A DNA stretch of 64,000 bases from Caulobacter sp. NIBR2454 (GTDB taxonomy: Bacteria > Pseudomonadota > Alphaproteobacteria > Caulobacterales > Caulobacteraceae): NCBI RefSeq assembly GCF_027474405.1, contig NZ_CP114871.1, forward strand, positions 186,001 to 250,000, in the 5' to 3' direction. Shown one piece after another: positions 18,815 to 29,311 of this stretch (positions within the stretch are counted from its first letter, which is position 1; each line of letters starts with the position of its first letter). The notes under the pieces were generated by a model. The model was not told the origin of the DNA, did no database searches, and saw only the letters and a program-made list of their open reading frames with translations. The position numbers and the translations under genes were made by a program.

Positions 18815-18869
18815 GCCCGCAGGCTTCCTCGCGGGCGCAATCCATTTTGAGAAGAAGTCTTCGGACTTC
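18815..18869 (+). promoter_or_regulatory. Structured 5' leader of rplU (possible autoregulatory element)
   Basis: Two hairpins lie between the promoter and the ATG. GCCCGC/GCGGGC (18815-18836) has a 10-base loop. GAAGTC-TTCG-GACTTC (18854-18869) is a 6-bp stem capped by a very stable UUCG tetraloop. Ribosomal-protein operons are often controlled by such leaders, with L21 leaders known in other phyla. Relation to those is not established. Confidence 0.45.
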
Positions 18870-18889
18870 ATAAGCTTAAGGCGCGACCG

Positions 18890-19459
18890 ATGTACGCGGT
18901 GATCAAGACCGGCGGTAAGCAGTACCGGGTTCAGGCGGGCGATCTGCTCGTGGTTGAAAAGCTCGAAGGCGAGCCGGGCGCGGAAATCGCGTTCGACCAG
19001 GTCCTGATGCTGGGCGACGGCGACGCCGTCACGGTGGGCGCGCCGCTCGTTTCGGGCGCAGCTGTGAATGCGACCCTGATCGAAACCCGCCGCGGCGAGA
19101 AGCTGAAGATCTTCAAGAAGATCCGCCGCCAGGGTTATCGCCGCACGCAAGGTCACCGCCAGACCGAGACGGTCCTGCGCGTCACCTCGGTGGCCAACGG
19201 TTCGAAGTCGGACAAGTGGGATGGCACGGTCGACCTGACCAGCAAGCGCCTCCTGGACGCCCGCGCTCGCGGCCTCGGCGACGCCGCCGTGACCACGGCT
19301 CCGGTCGAAGCCAAGCCGGCCGCTCCGGTGAAGGCCAAGGCCGCCGCGCCGAAGAAGGCTTCTGCTCCGAAGGCCGCCAAGGCCGAGGGTGAAGCCGCCC
19401 CCGCCAAGAAAGCCGCGCCGAAGAAGGCCGCCCCCAAGAAGGACGCCGGCGAGGCCTAA
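18890..19459 (+). CDS. rplU: 50S ribosomal protein bL21 with Ala/Lys-rich C-terminal extension
   Basis: 189 residues. Residues 1 to about 105 are canonical bL21 (MYAVIKTGGKQYRVQAGD through GYRRTQGHRQTETVLRV). The family is usually about 103 residues. The extra 85 residues include a linker (SKSDKWDGTVDLTSKRLLDA) and then an Ala/Lys/Pro tail of AAPKKA units, similar to the AtpD tail. The tail probably contacts rRNA or is disordered; its role is unknown. It is followed 31 bases later by rpmA in the conserved order. AAGG lies upstream of the ATG. Confidence 0.97.
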   Translation: MYAVIKTGGKQYRVQAGDLLVVEKLEGEPGAEIAFDQVLMLGDGDAVTVGAPLVSGAAVNATLIETRRGEKLKIFKKIRRQGYRRTQGHRQTETVLRVTSVANGSKSDKWDGTVDLTSKRLLDARARGLGDAAVTTAPVEAKPAAPVKAKAAAPKKASAPKAAKAEGEAAPAKKAAPKKAAPKKDAGEA

Positions 19460-19490
19460 GGGCCGCGCCGCATAGGATCAGGAGAGCACA

Positions 19491-19766
19491 ATGGCTCACA
19501 AAAAATCTGGCGGTTCCTCGCGCAACGGTCGCGACTCAGCGGGCCGCCGTCTCGGCGTGAAGAAGTTCGGTGGTGAATCTGTCGTCGCCGGCAACATCGT
19601 CATCCGTCAACGCGGCACCAAGTTCTGGCCGGGCGTCAACGTCGGCATGGGCAAGGACCATACCCTCTTTGCGCTCGTGAACGGCGCCGTGCGCTTTGTA
19701 ACCAAGCGCGACAACCGCACCTACGTGACCATCGATCCGGTCGCACAGGCTCAAGCCGCGGAATAA
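19491..19766 (+). CDS. rpmA: 50S ribosomal protein bL27
   Basis: 91 residues. The N-terminus [20 protein letters not shown] is the conserved segment that reaches the peptidyl-transferase centre; there is no cleavable extension of the Firmicutes type. [11 protein letters not shown] and [10 protein letters not shown] are further family marks. It is the second gene of the rplU-rpmA operon, and a GGAG-type ribosome site (AGGAGAG) precedes the ATG. A strong terminator follows 62 bases downstream. Confidence 0.98.
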   Translation: MAHKKSGGSSRNGRDSAGRRLGVKKFGGESVVAGNIVIRQRGTKFWPGVNVGMGKDHTLFALVNGAVRFVTKRDNRTYVTIDPVAQAQAAE

Positions 19767-19827
19767 GCGCGGTCTAGACCTTTCCCGGATCGCGCTTCTC
19801 AGATGAGGCGATCCGGACAGACGATCC

Positions 19828-19870
19828 AAGCGGGGAGTCCGGAAGCGCCGGGCTCCCCGCTTTCTTTTTG
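19828..19870 (+). terminator. Intrinsic terminator after rpmA
   Basis: AAGCGGGGAG (19828-19837) pairs with CTCCCCGCTT (19853-19862), with an inner CCGG/CCGG step, and the run TTTCTTTTT follows. It separates rpmA from the GNAT gene. Confidence 0.9.
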
Positions 19871-19928
19871 GCCGCACGCCGGACGGGGGTCCGGAAAGAA
19901 GGCGGCAGGATCGACCAGGGAGGTCGCC

Positions 19929-20459
19929 ATGCACGGCACGGATCAAACCCCCATCATAGAAACACGGCGCCTGATTTTGCGCGCGCCGCGGCCGGCGGAC
20001 GCGTCGCGGATCGTCGAACTCGTAGATTACGACGTCGCGCGCATGACCCTGCGCATGCCGTGGCCCTATGCCCCGGCCGACGCCGAGGGGTTCATCACCC
20101 AGGTGGCGATGCAGGATCGCCGTCGCGACAACACCTTCGCCATCGAGTTGGAGAACGAGGGCCTCGTGGGGGTGCTGGGCTTCTTCCCGACGCCCGAGGC
20201 GCAGCTTGAAGTAGGCTATTGGCTGGGTCGCCCCTACTGGGGGCGCGGCCTGGCGAGCGAGGCCCTGATGGGCGCCCTGACCTGGGCGTCACGCGATTGG
20301 AGAAAGCGAATGGTTGTGGCTGGCCATTTCGCGGACAATCCGGCGTCGGGCCGGGTCCTGTGCAAGGCGGGCTTTCTCTACACCGGCGTGGTGGACACCA
20401 AGCTGTCGCGGGCCCGGGGTGAGCCGGCCGACACCCGCATGATGGTCTGGCTGGCCTAG
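19929..20459 (+). CDS. GNAT N-acetyltransferase (RimJ/RimL-like)
   Basis: 176 residues from the ATG at 19929, preceded by AGGGAGG. The RimJ-type start IIETRRLILRAPRPADA, the acetyl-CoA-binding region LEVGYWLGRPYWGRGLASEAL and the late NPASGRVLCKAGF segment mark the family. These enzymes acetylate ribosomal protein N-termini or small amines; the target here is not known. Its place between rpmA and obgE matches the order seen in Caulobacter relatives. The stop shares CTAG (20456-20459) with the convergent gene. Confidence 0.9.
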   Translation: MHGTDQTPIIETRRLILRAPRPADASRIVELVDYDVARMTLRMPWPYAPADAEGFITQVAMQDRRRDNTFAIELENEGLVGVLGFFPTPEAQLEVGYWLGRPYWGRGLASEALMGALTWASRDWRKRMVVAGHFADNPASGRVLCKAGFLYTGVVDTKLSRARGEPADTRMMVWLA

Positions 20460-21406
20460 GCGGCTTGGCCCGCGCCCGCCTTCGGGCCGGCGCGGAAGCG
20501 GCTTTCGGCGGTGAGAATCCGCTCGCAAAGCTTGTCCAGCTCCGAGAGCAGGGAATAGGAGGCGTAGATGGGAATCTCCATCATCGCCGACTGAGCGCGA
20601 GGCATCAGCTCAGTATACTTCTTCCAGGCGACGTGGGCGTCGCGCGCGGCTTCGGCGCGGTGGCCCAGGGGCGTCCACAGATTGATATCGATCAGTTCGT
20701 CCCGGCACTCCTTCATCATCGGCAAGGCGATGTAGAGGAACAGGAAGGTGGGGGTGGCGGCGCGGCTATAGGGCGGCAGCACCTGCATGTGCCAGACGCG
20801 GAAGGCTTCGAGGAAGCTGTTCTTCTTGGCCTCTTCCGGGGGCAACCAGGGCGCGTTGCGATCGATCAATTCGTCGGCCGATGAGGCGCGCTTGATCAGG
20901 TCGTCCGGCGTGCGGCCGTCCTTGAGGGTCTTGGACAGGGCCGAGACCGGAATGTTCAGCCGCTTGGCGACTTCGCTATAACTGGCGGTGCGTCCGCCCA
21001 TGGACGTCCACTGACCCATGGTCGGCACGCCGCCGCCCTTGGCGGTCTTCATGGCCTGGGCCTGCATCAGAAGCTTGTTCTGCTGCTGCGCCTTTTCGGC
21101 CTGGATGCGGTCGAACTCTTCCTCGTGCTTGGCCTTTTGGGCCTCGTTCATCCAGCGGGCCCTGCCGGGTCCGTAGGTACGCTCAAAGCGGTTGAGGAGA
21201 ACGAGGTTGAAGCCCTCGCCAGGGCAGGGGCCCAGATCGTTCAGGAAGGCGCGGAAGTCGCGCCAGTTACCCGTGACCCCGGTGCCGCGGGTCATCATGA
21301 TGTTGCGATGGATGCTCGCTTCGCGCTCGTACTTCTTGGCGAGCGTCGGCAAGGTGAGATTCTTCAGGTCCTGCAGGACTTCAGCTTTTGGCGGCGGACC
21401 TGACAA
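20456..21406 (-). CDS. Conserved-looking protein of unknown function
   Basis: About 316 residues if translation begins at the TTG at 21406, where AGGGAG is nine bases upstream; a GTG at 21475 would give 339. The family is not recognised. A Gln/Glu-rich helical stretch (AQKAKHEEEFDRIQAEKAQQQ) is followed by ASYSEVAKRLNIPVSALSKTL, which looks like a helix-turn-helix. The C-terminal half is helical with RVWHMQVLPPYSRAATP and repeated Asp/Glu. No signal peptide or membrane helix. It sits convergent to the GNAT gene and divergent from obgE, interrupting an otherwise conserved cluster, so it may be a lineage-specific insertion. Confidence 0.65.
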   Translation of the reverse strand: MSGPPPKAEVLQDLKNLTLPTLAKKYEREASIHRNIMMTRGTGVTGNWRDFRAFLNDLGPCPGEGFNLVLLNRFERTYGPGRARWMNEAQKAKHEEEFDRIQAEKAQQQNKLLMQAQAMKTAKGGGVPTMGQWTSMGGRTASYSEVAKRLNIPVSALSKTLKDGRTPDDLIKRASSADELIDRNAPWLPPEEAKKNSFLEAFRVWHMQVLPPYSRAATPTFLFLYIALPMMKECRDELIDINLWTPLGHRAEAARDAHVAWKKYTELMPRAQSAMMEIPIYASYSLLSELDKLCERILTAESRFRAGPKAGAGQAA

Positions 21407-21426
21407 ACCGAGCAACTCCCTGCTGA

Positions 21427-22650
<1,224 letters not shown>

Positions 22651-23781
22651 ATGTCGCCCCTGGCCGCCGCCCGTCGGATCGTCGTCAAGGTCGGCTCGGC
22701 CCTGCTGGTGGATTCCGAGACGGGGGCGGCGGACAAGGCGTGGCTGGAGGCGTTTTGCGCCGACGCCGCGCGGTTGCGCGCGCAGGGGCGTCAGATCGTG
22801 GTGGTGTCCTCGGGCGCCGTGGCGTTGGGCCGCCGCCGTATGGGCCTTCCTAAAAGGGCTCTAACCCTGCCTGAGAAGCAGGCCGCCGCCGCTGCGGGAC
22901 AGAGCCTGCTGATGCGCGCCTGGGAAGAGGCTTTCGAGCCCTATGGCGCCGCCTGCGCCCAGGTTTTGCTGACCCGGGATGACACCGAGGTGCGCCGCCG
23001 GTGGCTGAACGCGCGCGCCACGGTCGATACCCTGCTGGCCCTGAACGTGATCCCCGTGGTCAACGAGAACGACACGGTGGTGACCGAAGAAATCCGCTAC
23101 GGCGACAACGACAGACTGGCGGCCCGCGTAGCCCAGATGACGGGTGCGGATGCCCTGATCCTGCTGTCGGACATCGACGGCCTCTACACGGCCGACCCGC
23201 GCCGCGATCCCAACGCGCAGCATATTCCGCTGGTGGAGCACCTGACACCGCAGATCGAGGCCATGGCCGGTGGCGCCAACGCTGGGGCCGGTGTCGGCAC
23301 GGGCGGCATGGCGACCAAACTGGCCGCCGCGCGCATCGCCGCCGCCGCGGGTTGCGCCACTATCGTCACTCTGGGCACGCGGCCCTCCCCGCTGCTGGCT
23401 ATCGAGAACGGGGAGCGGTCGACGATCTTCGCCGCCTCGACGACGCCGGCCGCCGCCTACAAGGCCTGGATCGCCGGCTCCCTGGCCCCGCAGGGCGCCC
23501 TGACCGTGGACGACGGCGCCGCCGCCGCCCTGCGTGGGGGCAAGAGCCTGCTGGCGGCCGGGCTCAAGGGCGCGGAAGGCCGGTTCGGCAAGGGCGACGC
23601 GGTGGTGGTCCGCGATCAGTCGGGCCGTGAGCTGGCCAGAGGGCTAGTGCGTTATGACGCGGCCGATGCGGCTCGCATCGTCGGCCTGCGCTCGGACGCC
23701 ATCGAGGCGGTCCTCGGCTTCACCGAAGGTCCTGTGATCCACGCCGACGACCTGGCTCTGGCCGCCCGCGAGACGGCCTGA
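22651..23781 (+). CDS. proB: Glutamate 5-kinase
   Basis: 376 residues. It phosphorylates glutamate, the first step of proline synthesis. The amino-acid-kinase domain shows [49 protein letters not shown] and the [15 protein letters not shown] loop. A C-terminal PUA domain follows from about residue 280, as in the enterobacterial enzyme. The ATG comes directly after the obgE stop. proA follows 60 bases later and supplies the next step. Confidence 0.97.
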   Translation: MSPLAAARRIVVKVGSALLVDSETGAADKAWLEAFCADAARLRAQGRQIVVVSSGAVALGRRRMGLPKRALTLPEKQAAAAAGQSLLMRAWEEAFEPYGAACAQVLLTRDDTEVRRRWLNARATVDTLLALNVIPVVNENDTVVTEEIRYGDNDRLAARVAQMTGADALILLSDIDGLYTADPRRDPNAQHIPLVEHLTPQIEAMAGGANAGAGVGTGGMATKLAAARIAAAAGCATIVTLGTRPSPLLAIENGERSTIFAASTTPAAAYKAWIAGSLAPQGALTVDDGAAAALRGGKSLLAAGLKGAEGRFGKGDAVVVRDQSGRELARGLVRYDAADAARIVGLRSDAIEAVLGFTEGPVIHADDLALAARETA

Positions 23782-23841
23782 ACGCTGGCGGCGCAAGCTG
23801 CAAAGGGCTAAGGCTCATATTGAGCATAAGTGGCGAGGCCC

Positions 23842-25113
23842 ATGGACGACGCCAGTTCATCCCTGCAGGCGACGATGGCGAGGATCGGGCATGACGCCCG
23901 GGACGGCGCCCGCGCCTTGCGTCTGGCCAAGCCCGAAGTCCGCACCAAAGCGATCGCCGGCATGGCCGCAGCGATCCGCCGCCGCGCCGCTGCGATCCTG
24001 GCCGCCAACCTCGCCGACCAGACCGCCGCGCGTGCGACCGGTCTCAACGAGGCGATGATCGACCGCATGGCGCTGGACGCCGGCCGCATCGCGGCCCTTG
24101 CCGATGCGGTCGCCGCCATCGCCGCCATTTCCGATCCCGTGGGCGCGGAGACCGCGCGGTGGGATCGCCCCAACGGACTCGACATCGCCCGTGTGCGCAC
24201 CCCCATCGGGGTGATCGCCATGATCTATGAGAGCCGCCCCAATGTGACGGCGGACGCGGCGGCGCTCTGCATCCGCTCGGGCAACGCCGCCATCCTGCGC
24301 GGCGGTTCCGAATGCCTGGGCAGCAATCTGGCCATTCATGCGGCGGTGGTCGAGGGGCTGGAGGCCGCGGGCCTTCCCGCGTCTTGCGTCCAGGCGGTCC
24401 CGACGGCGGACCGTATGGCGGTGGGATTGATCCTAGGCGGCCTGGACGGCGCCGTTGACCTGATCATCCCACGCGGCGGCAAGGGACTGGTTGCCCGAGT
24501 GAAGGCCGAGGCGCGCGCCCCGGTGCTGGGTCATCTGGAAGGGCTCAACCACGTCTTCGTTCACGCCGCCGCCGACCTTCAGAAAGCCGTCGCCGTGGTG
24601 GTCAACGCCAAGATGCGGCGAGTGTCGGTCTGCGGATCGGCCGAGACCCTGCTGATCGACAAGGCCGCAGCCGGGCGCCTGCTGCCGCCCATCGCCGCGG
24701 CGCTGGCCGAAGCCGGCTGCGAACTTCGGGGCGATGAGGCGGCTCGCGCCATCACGCCGATGGCCGCCGCGACGATCGAGGACTGGTCGACGGAGTATCT
24801 GGCTCCAATCATCGCCGTGGCGGTGGTCGATGGGGTCGAGGGGGCCGCGGCCCATATCGCTTCCCATGGATCGGGTCACACTGACGCGATCCTGACTGAG
24901 GACGCCGCCGCCGCCAACGCCTTCGTGGCCGCGGTGGATTCGGCCATCGTGCTGATCAACGCCTCGACGCAGTTCGCCGACGGGGGAGAGTTCGGTTTCG
25001 GCGCGGAGATCGGCATCGCCACAGACAAACTTCACGCCCGCGGTCCGGTTGGGGCCGAGCAATTGACGACATTCAAGTATGTGGTTCGCGGGACCGGCCA
25101 GACTCGTCCCTGA
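23842..25113 (+). CDS. proA: Gamma-glutamyl-phosphate reductase
   Basis: 423 residues from the ATG at 23842; an in-frame GTG at 23830 would add four. It reduces gamma-glutamyl phosphate with NADPH to glutamate semialdehyde, the second proline step. The aldehyde-dehydrogenase fold shows [21 protein letters not shown], the catalytic Cys264 in [13 protein letters not shown] and [19 protein letters not shown] small GCTCA/TGAGC hairpin at 23815-23827 lies just upstream and may lower read-through from proB. Gene order proB-proA-nadD is as in other Caulobacteraceae. Confidence 0.97.
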   Translation: MDDASSSLQATMARIGHDARDGARALRLAKPEVRTKAIAGMAAAIRRRAAAILAANLADQTAARATGLNEAMIDRMALDAGRIAALADAVAAIAAISDPVGAETARWDRPNGLDIARVRTPIGVIAMIYESRPNVTADAAALCIRSGNAAILRGGSECLGSNLAIHAAVVEGLEAAGLPASCVQAVPTADRMAVGLILGGLDGAVDLIIPRGGKGLVARVKAEARAPVLGHLEGLNHVFVHAAADLQKAVAVVVNAKMRRVSVCGSAETLLIDKAAAGRLLPPIAAALAEAGCELRGDEAARAITPMAAATIEDWSTEYLAPIIAVAVVDGVEGAAAHIASHGSGHTDAILTEDAAAANAFVAAVDSAIVLINASTQFADGGEFGFGAEIGIATDKLHARGPVGAEQLTTFKYVVRGTGQTRP

Positions 25114-25162
25114 GGCTGGCAGGCCGGCGGCGTCGCGGCTGGGGTTCCTCCTCAAGCCCGGC

Positions 25163-25750
25163 ATGCGCGTCGGTCTGTTCGGCGGCTCATTCAATCCGGC
25201 GCATGAGGGGCATGCCCACGTCGCCGAGACGGCCCTGTCGCGCCTGCAGCTGGACCGGGTGATCTGGCTTGTTTCGCCGCAAAATCCGCTGAAGGCCGCC
25301 CACGAGACCCAGCCCTTGGCTCAGCGCATGGCCAACGCCCGGCGATGGGCGAGGGGGCCGAAGATGATCGTCAGCGGCGTCGAGACCCAGCTGGGCGTGC
25401 AGTACACCCTCGACACCATCCGCCTGCTCAAGGCCCGGCATCCGGGCGTGCATTTCGTGTGGATCATGGGGGCCGACAGTCTGGCCACCTTCCACCGCTG
25501 GCGGGGGTGGACGCAGATCATGCGTGAAGTGCCGGTGGCGGTGGTTTCGCGGCCTTGGGCGGCGCTGAAAGCCCGCACTTCGCCGACGGCGCGGCGGTTC
25601 GCCTCCTCCCGTCGGCCGGCGCCCCAGGCCCATCTGCTGCCGGGATCAAGCCCGCCGGCCTGGGTCTATCTGACGGGCCCGCTTAACTTCGCCTCGTCCA
25701 CCGCTCTGCGCGATCGGGCCCGCCAGGAGGGCCCTCGAGACCCAGGGTGA
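25163..25750 (+). CDS. nadD: Nicotinate-nucleotide adenylyltransferase
   Basis: 195 residues from the ATG at 25163, which puts MRVGLFGGSFNPAHEGH at the start as in most NadD proteins; an ATG at 25079 overlapping proA is in frame but would add 28 unconserved residues. The enzyme adenylates nicotinate mononucleotide in NAD synthesis. The GGSFNPAHEGH motif and the late SSTALR correspond to the nucleotidyltransferase HxGH and ISSTxxR signatures, and WIMGADSLATFHRW is typical. The final GTGA overlaps the upstream-most possible start of rsfS. Confidence 0.93.
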   Translation: MRVGLFGGSFNPAHEGHAHVAETALSRLQLDRVIWLVSPQNPLKAAHETQPLAQRMANARRWARGPKMIVSGVETQLGVQYTLDTIRLLKARHPGVHFVWIMGADSLATFHRWRGWTQIMREVPVAVVSRPWAALKARTSPTARRFASSRRPAPQAHLLPGSSPPAWVYLTGPLNFASSTALRDRARQEGPRDPG

Positions 25751-26244
25751 GTCAAACCCCTCACAACCCTGGGATTTTTGTGATAGGGTCGGACGCTTGC
25801 GTGATCACCCATAGGAGCATTCCGCTGAATCGCGAGTCCGCGCACAGCGCGCCCGAAGGCCAGGCGACCGCCGCCGAGCCTTCTTCTGACGACCAAGGGC
25901 CTACTCGGCCGCTGGAACAACTGATCCTCGCCCGTCTCGATGACGACAAGGCTCAGGACGTCGTTTTCATCGATCTCAAGGACAAGAGCAGCGTCGCCGA
26001 CAGCCTCATCGTGGCTTCGGGTCGTTCGCACCGTCACGTCGGCGCTTTGGCCGACCACCTGCTGCGCGCCCTCAAGGAAGCCGGCTTTGGCCGCGCGCGG
26101 GTCGAGGGCCTGCCGCACTGCGACTGGGTGCTGATCGACGCCGGGGATGTGATCGTCCACCTGTTCCGCCCGGAAGTCCGTAGCTTCTACAACATCGAGA
26201 AAATCTGGTCGGTCGAGCCGCCGGTTCGCACCGCCGCCAACTGA
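25747..26244 (+). CDS. rsfS: Ribosomal silencing factor
   Basis: 165 residues if begun at the GTG at 25747 that overlaps the nadD stop. The conserved domain starts at about residue 55 (LEQLILARLDDDKAQDVVFIDL) and includes DSLIVASGRSHRHVGALAD and CDWVLIDAGDVIVHLFRPEVRSFY. RsfS binds uL14 and blocks subunit joining in starvation. The start is uncertain: the best ribosome site, AGGAG at 25813-25817, is seven bases before an in-frame CTG at 25825, giving 139 residues. GTG codons at 25780 and 25801 have no such site. Confidence 0.92.
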   Translation: MSQTPHNPGIFVIGSDACVITHRSIPLNRESAHSAPEGQATAAEPSSDDQGPTRPLEQLILARLDDDKAQDVVFIDLKDKSSVADSLIVASGRSHRHVGALADHLLRALKEAGFGRARVEGLPHCDWVLIDAGDVIVHLFRPEVRSFYNIEKIWSVEPPVRTAAN

Positions 26245-26274
26245 TCCTGCGCCCCGCTGTCCAAGCGGGGCGTC

Positions 26275-26748
26275 ATGACCTCCATGCGCATCACCCTGCT
26301 CACCGTGGGCCGTCTTGGCCGAATGGCCGAGGCGCAGTTGGCGCTGGATTACTGCCAGCGCGCAACCGCGTCAGGCCGCGCTCTGGGCCTGGGGCCGGTT
26401 GAGATCATCGAGGTTGAATCCCGAAAGCCTGGCAAGGCCGCCGAAGCCGAGGTCCTGCGCCCCCATTTAGAGGGCGCTCATGTGATCTGCTGCGACGAGC
26501 ACGGCGTCGCCCGCCCCTCCCGCGCTTTCGCCGGGGAGATCGGCAAGCTTCGCGACGACGGGGTGCGCAAGCTGGTGGTGGTGATCGGCGGGGCGGACGG
26601 ACTTGATCCCTCCCTGCTGGCCGCGGCCAACGGCAAGCTGGCTTTCGGGCCGCAGACCTGGCCGCACGCCCTGGTCCGCGCGATGCTCGCCGAGCAGATC
26701 TATCGCGCGGTGACCATTCTGGCCGGCTCGCCCTATCATCGCGACTGA
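26275..26748 (+). CDS. rlmH: 23S rRNA pseudouridine-1915 N3-methyltransferase
   Basis: 157 residues from the ATG at 26275 (GGGG four bases upstream); an ATG at 26284 is also possible and gives the more typical MRITLLTVGRL start. The SPOUT fold is clear from VVVIGGADGLDP in the knot and FGPQTWPHALVRAMLAEQIYRA, ending in GSPYHRD. The enzyme methylates the pseudouridine in helix 69 of 23S rRNA. It follows rsfS by 30 bases in the classical rsfS-rlmH pairing. Confidence 0.96.
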   Translation: MTSMRITLLTVGRLGRMAEAQLALDYCQRATASGRALGLGPVEIIEVESRKPGKAAEAEVLRPHLEGAHVICCDEHGVARPSRAFAGEIGKLRDDGVRKLVVVIGGADGLDPSLLAAANGKLAFGPQTWPHALVRAMLAEQIYRAVTILAGSPYHRD

Positions 26749-26767
26749 GGCCAAGTTACCAAGCCCC

Positions 26768-27757
26768 ATGGCTCGCCGCTTCGTGACCGTCGCCGTCATC
26801 CTCGCCGCCCTCGCGGCGGCGGGCGGCGTTGCGGCCGTGCAGATCGACCAGCGGACCGCCAATACGGCCGCCGCCCTTCAGGCCCGTCGTGACATCGCCG
26901 CGCTTCGCAGCGAACTGGATCGCCTGCAATCGGAGCAGACCCAGGATCTGACGGGCGTGGAAGCCAAGCGCGCCGCCCTGCAGTCGCTGAACGTCCGCGA
27001 GGCGGCCCTCACCGTGGAGCTGGGCAAGAACCGCGCAAGCCTGGCCAAGCTTTTGTCCATGCTGCAGATGTTCCGCCGCGACCCGCCCCCGGCCCTGCTG
27101 GTCAGTCCCGATGACGCCCGCGATGCGGTGCGGGCGGCGATCCTGGTCCAGGCCATGACCCCGACCCTGAGAGCGCGGGCCGATGAAGTCGCCAGCCGCG
27201 CCAGGGTCATCGCGACCCTTCGCCGCGAGGCGGCGGCTTCGGCCGAGGACCTGTTCACCACCGAGAGCGCCCTGGCCGACCGTCGGGGCCTGATCGAAAG
27301 GCGCCTGACCGAGGCGGCGGAGCTTGAACGACAGGTCGCGCTGGCCGGCCTTACGCCGCCGCCGCGCGCCGCGGGTCCCCTGTCGCTCATCCGGCCGGTG
27401 GAAGGCACGATCATCCGCAAGTTCGGCGAGGCCCTGCCCAACGGCGGCCATGCTAGGGGTCTAAGCATGGCGGCAGGCGCCGGCGAGACGGTCAAAAGTC
27501 CCGCAAGAGCGGTCGTGGAATATGCAGGTCCGCTAGAGGGTTGGGGCCTTGTCTTGATTCTCCGCGCAGAGGGCGCCTACCATCTGGTTCTCGCGGGTCT
27601 CGGGGGGGTCTCCGTCGTGCCCGGACAATCCGTCGCGGCTGGCGCCCCTGTTGGGCGCACGACCGATGGTGGAAAGTCAGAGGCGGAACTCTATTTTGAG
27701 GTCCGAGAAGGCGAGACGCCGGTGGACCCGGCCAAACGCCTGAAACCGACGGCCTGA
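26768..27757 (+). CDS. EnvC-like murein hydrolase activator with degenerate LytM domain
   Basis: 329 residues. A signal/anchor helix (residues 5-24) is followed by a long coiled coil (about 30-200) and a C-terminal M23/LytM domain. The zinc ligands of active M23 enzymes are missing: the HxxxD position reads RGLSM and the HxH position reads ELYFEV. Such dead LytM proteins (EnvC, NlpD, DipM group) activate amidases at the division site. The gene is 19 bases after rlmH and upstream of ctpA, the usual alphaproteobacterial order. Which amidase it activates cannot be told. Confidence 0.9.
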   Translation: MARRFVTVAVILAALAAAGGVAAVQIDQRTANTAAALQARRDIAALRSELDRLQSEQTQDLTGVEAKRAALQSLNVREAALTVELGKNRASLAKLLSMLQMFRRDPPPALLVSPDDARDAVRAAILVQAMTPTLRARADEVASRARVIATLRREAAASAEDLFTTESALADRRGLIERRLTEAAELERQVALAGLTPPPRAAGPLSLIRPVEGTIIRKFGEALPNGGHARGLSMAAGAGETVKSPARAVVEYAGPLEGWGLVLILRAEGAYHLVLAGLGGVSVVPGQSVAAGAPVGRTTDGGKSEAELYFEVREGETPVDPAKRLKPTA

Positions 27758-27841
27758 AAGGGTCGTCCGCTACCGGGGTTCGGGGCGGTTTTTTGATTAG
27801 CGGCGACGTGTTCGCCGCAAGGGAGCCAGACGGCTGACGAT

Positions 27842-29224
27842 ATGCGCAAGTACCTGCTGATCGGCGTTTCTTCCTTCGTACTTGGCGCTGGGGCCATGGC
27901 TTATCTGAGCCCCACGGCGTTCGCCGCCCTGCAACCGAAGACCAAGACCTATCGGATGCTGGAGCTCTTTGGCGACGTGGTCGACACGGTGGAGCGCCAG
28001 TACGTCGCGCCCGTCGATGACACCAAGCTGATCGAATCCGCTCTCGACGGCATGCTGTCCTCGCTCGATCCCCACTCGGGATATCTGAGCCCCGACGGCT
28101 TTGAGGACATGCAGGACAACACCCGCGGCGAGTACGGCGGTCTCGGCCTGGAAGTGACCAGCGAAGAGGGTGTGGTGAAGGTCATCTCGCCCATGGACGG
28201 CACTCCGGCGGAGCGCGCGGGCGTCCAGCCGGGCGATTACATCACCGCCGTCAACGGCTCCAGCGTGCTCGGCCTGACGACCAACGACGTGGTCAAGCAG
28301 TTGCGCGGCGAGCCGGGCTCGCCCGTAAGCCTGACCCTGGCGCGCGAGAAGAGCGATCCCATCGAGGTCAAGCTGACGCGCGAGGTGATCAAGCCGCGCA
28401 CCGTCACCGCCCGCATCGAGGGTGACTTCGGCTACGTCCGTCTGGCCAGCTTCAACGAGAAGGCCACCGACGAAGTCGAGGCCGCGGTGAAGGACCTGAA
28501 GGCCAAGAACCCGAACATGAAGGGCCTGGTCTTCGACCTGCGCAACAATCCGGGCGGTCTGGTCGATCAGTCGGTCGGCGTGGCGGACCTGTTCCTTGAG
28601 GGCGGCGAGGTCGTCAGCCAGCGTGGCCGCGATCCGCGCGACATCGAACGCTACAACGCACGTCCAGGCGACATCCTGAACGGCCTGCCCATGGTGGTCC
28701 TGATCAACCAGGGCTCGGCGTCGGCCTCCGAGATCGTCGCCGGCGCCCTAAAGGACCGCAAGCGGGCCGAGATTGTCGGCCTGACCAGTTTCGGTAAGGG
28801 CTCGGTGCAGACCGTGATCCCGCTGCGCGGCGGCCAGGACGGCGCGCTGAAACTGACCACGGCGCGCTACTACACGCCGTCGGGCCGCTCGATCCAGCAG
28901 ACCGGTATCGATCCCGACCTGGAAGTGGCGCAGACGCGCGAGCAGGCCCAGTCGATCGCCAACCAAGCTTGGTTCAGCGAGGCCAGCTTCAAGAACGCGC
29001 TGAACGCCGAGGAGGGCAAGACCCGCCGCGGCGTCCACGAGCCGGCCGAAGCCCCGCCCACCGCCTTCGACGAAAAGAAGGGCGACTTCCAGCTGAGCCG
29101 CGCGCTCGAGGTGCTGAAGTATGGCTCTGTGGCCTCTACGCCAAAGATGCCCAAACCAGCCGCCAAGGTCGCCGATCTGGTGGCCAAGAGCATCAAGGCC
29201 GAGCCCAAGCCGGCGACGAAGTAG
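27842..29224 (+). CDS. ctpA: C-terminal processing protease, S41 family
   Basis: 460 residues. An N-terminal hydrophobic segment (LIGVSSFVLGAGAMAYLS) exports it to the periplasm. A PDZ domain (GGLGLEVTSEEGVVKVISPM) precedes the S41 catalytic domain with the Ser-containing GSASASEIV (residues 291-299) and Lys319 in FGKGSVQT, the Ser-Lys dyad. The C-terminal tail is Lys/Pro/Ala-rich. It trims C-termini of periplasmic proteins, probably including cell-wall factors, which fits the EnvC-like gene upstream. Only a weak T-tailed hairpin (27769-27794) separates the two. A strong terminator follows. Confidence 0.95.
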   Translation: MRKYLLIGVSSFVLGAGAMAYLSPTAFAALQPKTKTYRMLELFGDVVDTVERQYVAPVDDTKLIESALDGMLSSLDPHSGYLSPDGFEDMQDNTRGEYGGLGLEVTSEEGVVKVISPMDGTPAERAGVQPGDYITAVNGSSVLGLTTNDVVKQLRGEPGSPVSLTLAREKSDPIEVKLTREVIKPRTVTARIEGDFGYVRLASFNEKATDEVEAAVKDLKAKNPNMKGLVFDLRNNPGGLVDQSVGVADLFLEGGEVVSQRGRDPRDIERYNARPGDILNGLPMVVLINQGSASASEIVAGALKDRKRAEIVGLTSFGKGSVQTVIPLRGGQDGALKLTTARYYTPSGRSIQQTGIDPDLEVAQTREQAQSIANQAWFSEASFKNALNAEEGKTRRGVHEPAEAPPTAFDEKKGDFQLSRALEVLKYGSVASTPKMPKPAAKVADLVAKSIKAEPKPATK

Positions 29225-29249
29225 TCGCCGCGAGCCGTCTGAAGATCAG

Positions 29250-29280
29250 CGCCTTCCCGAACCGTCGGGGAGGCGTTTTT
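29250..29280 (+). terminator. Intrinsic terminator after ctpA
   Basis: An 11-bp stem (CGCCTTCCCGA with TCGGGGAGGCG, one T-G pair), an ACCG loop and five T. It closes the rsfS-rlmH-envC-ctpA unit. Confidence 0.92.
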
Positions 29281-29311
29281 CATTCGGGGATCGACGCCCT
29301 AGGATGGCGGC

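Noticed and set aside
27769..27794. Terminator between the envC-like gene and ctpA
   Set aside because: There is a run of six T, but the stem before it is short and imperfect; kept only as a weak remark in the ctpA entry.
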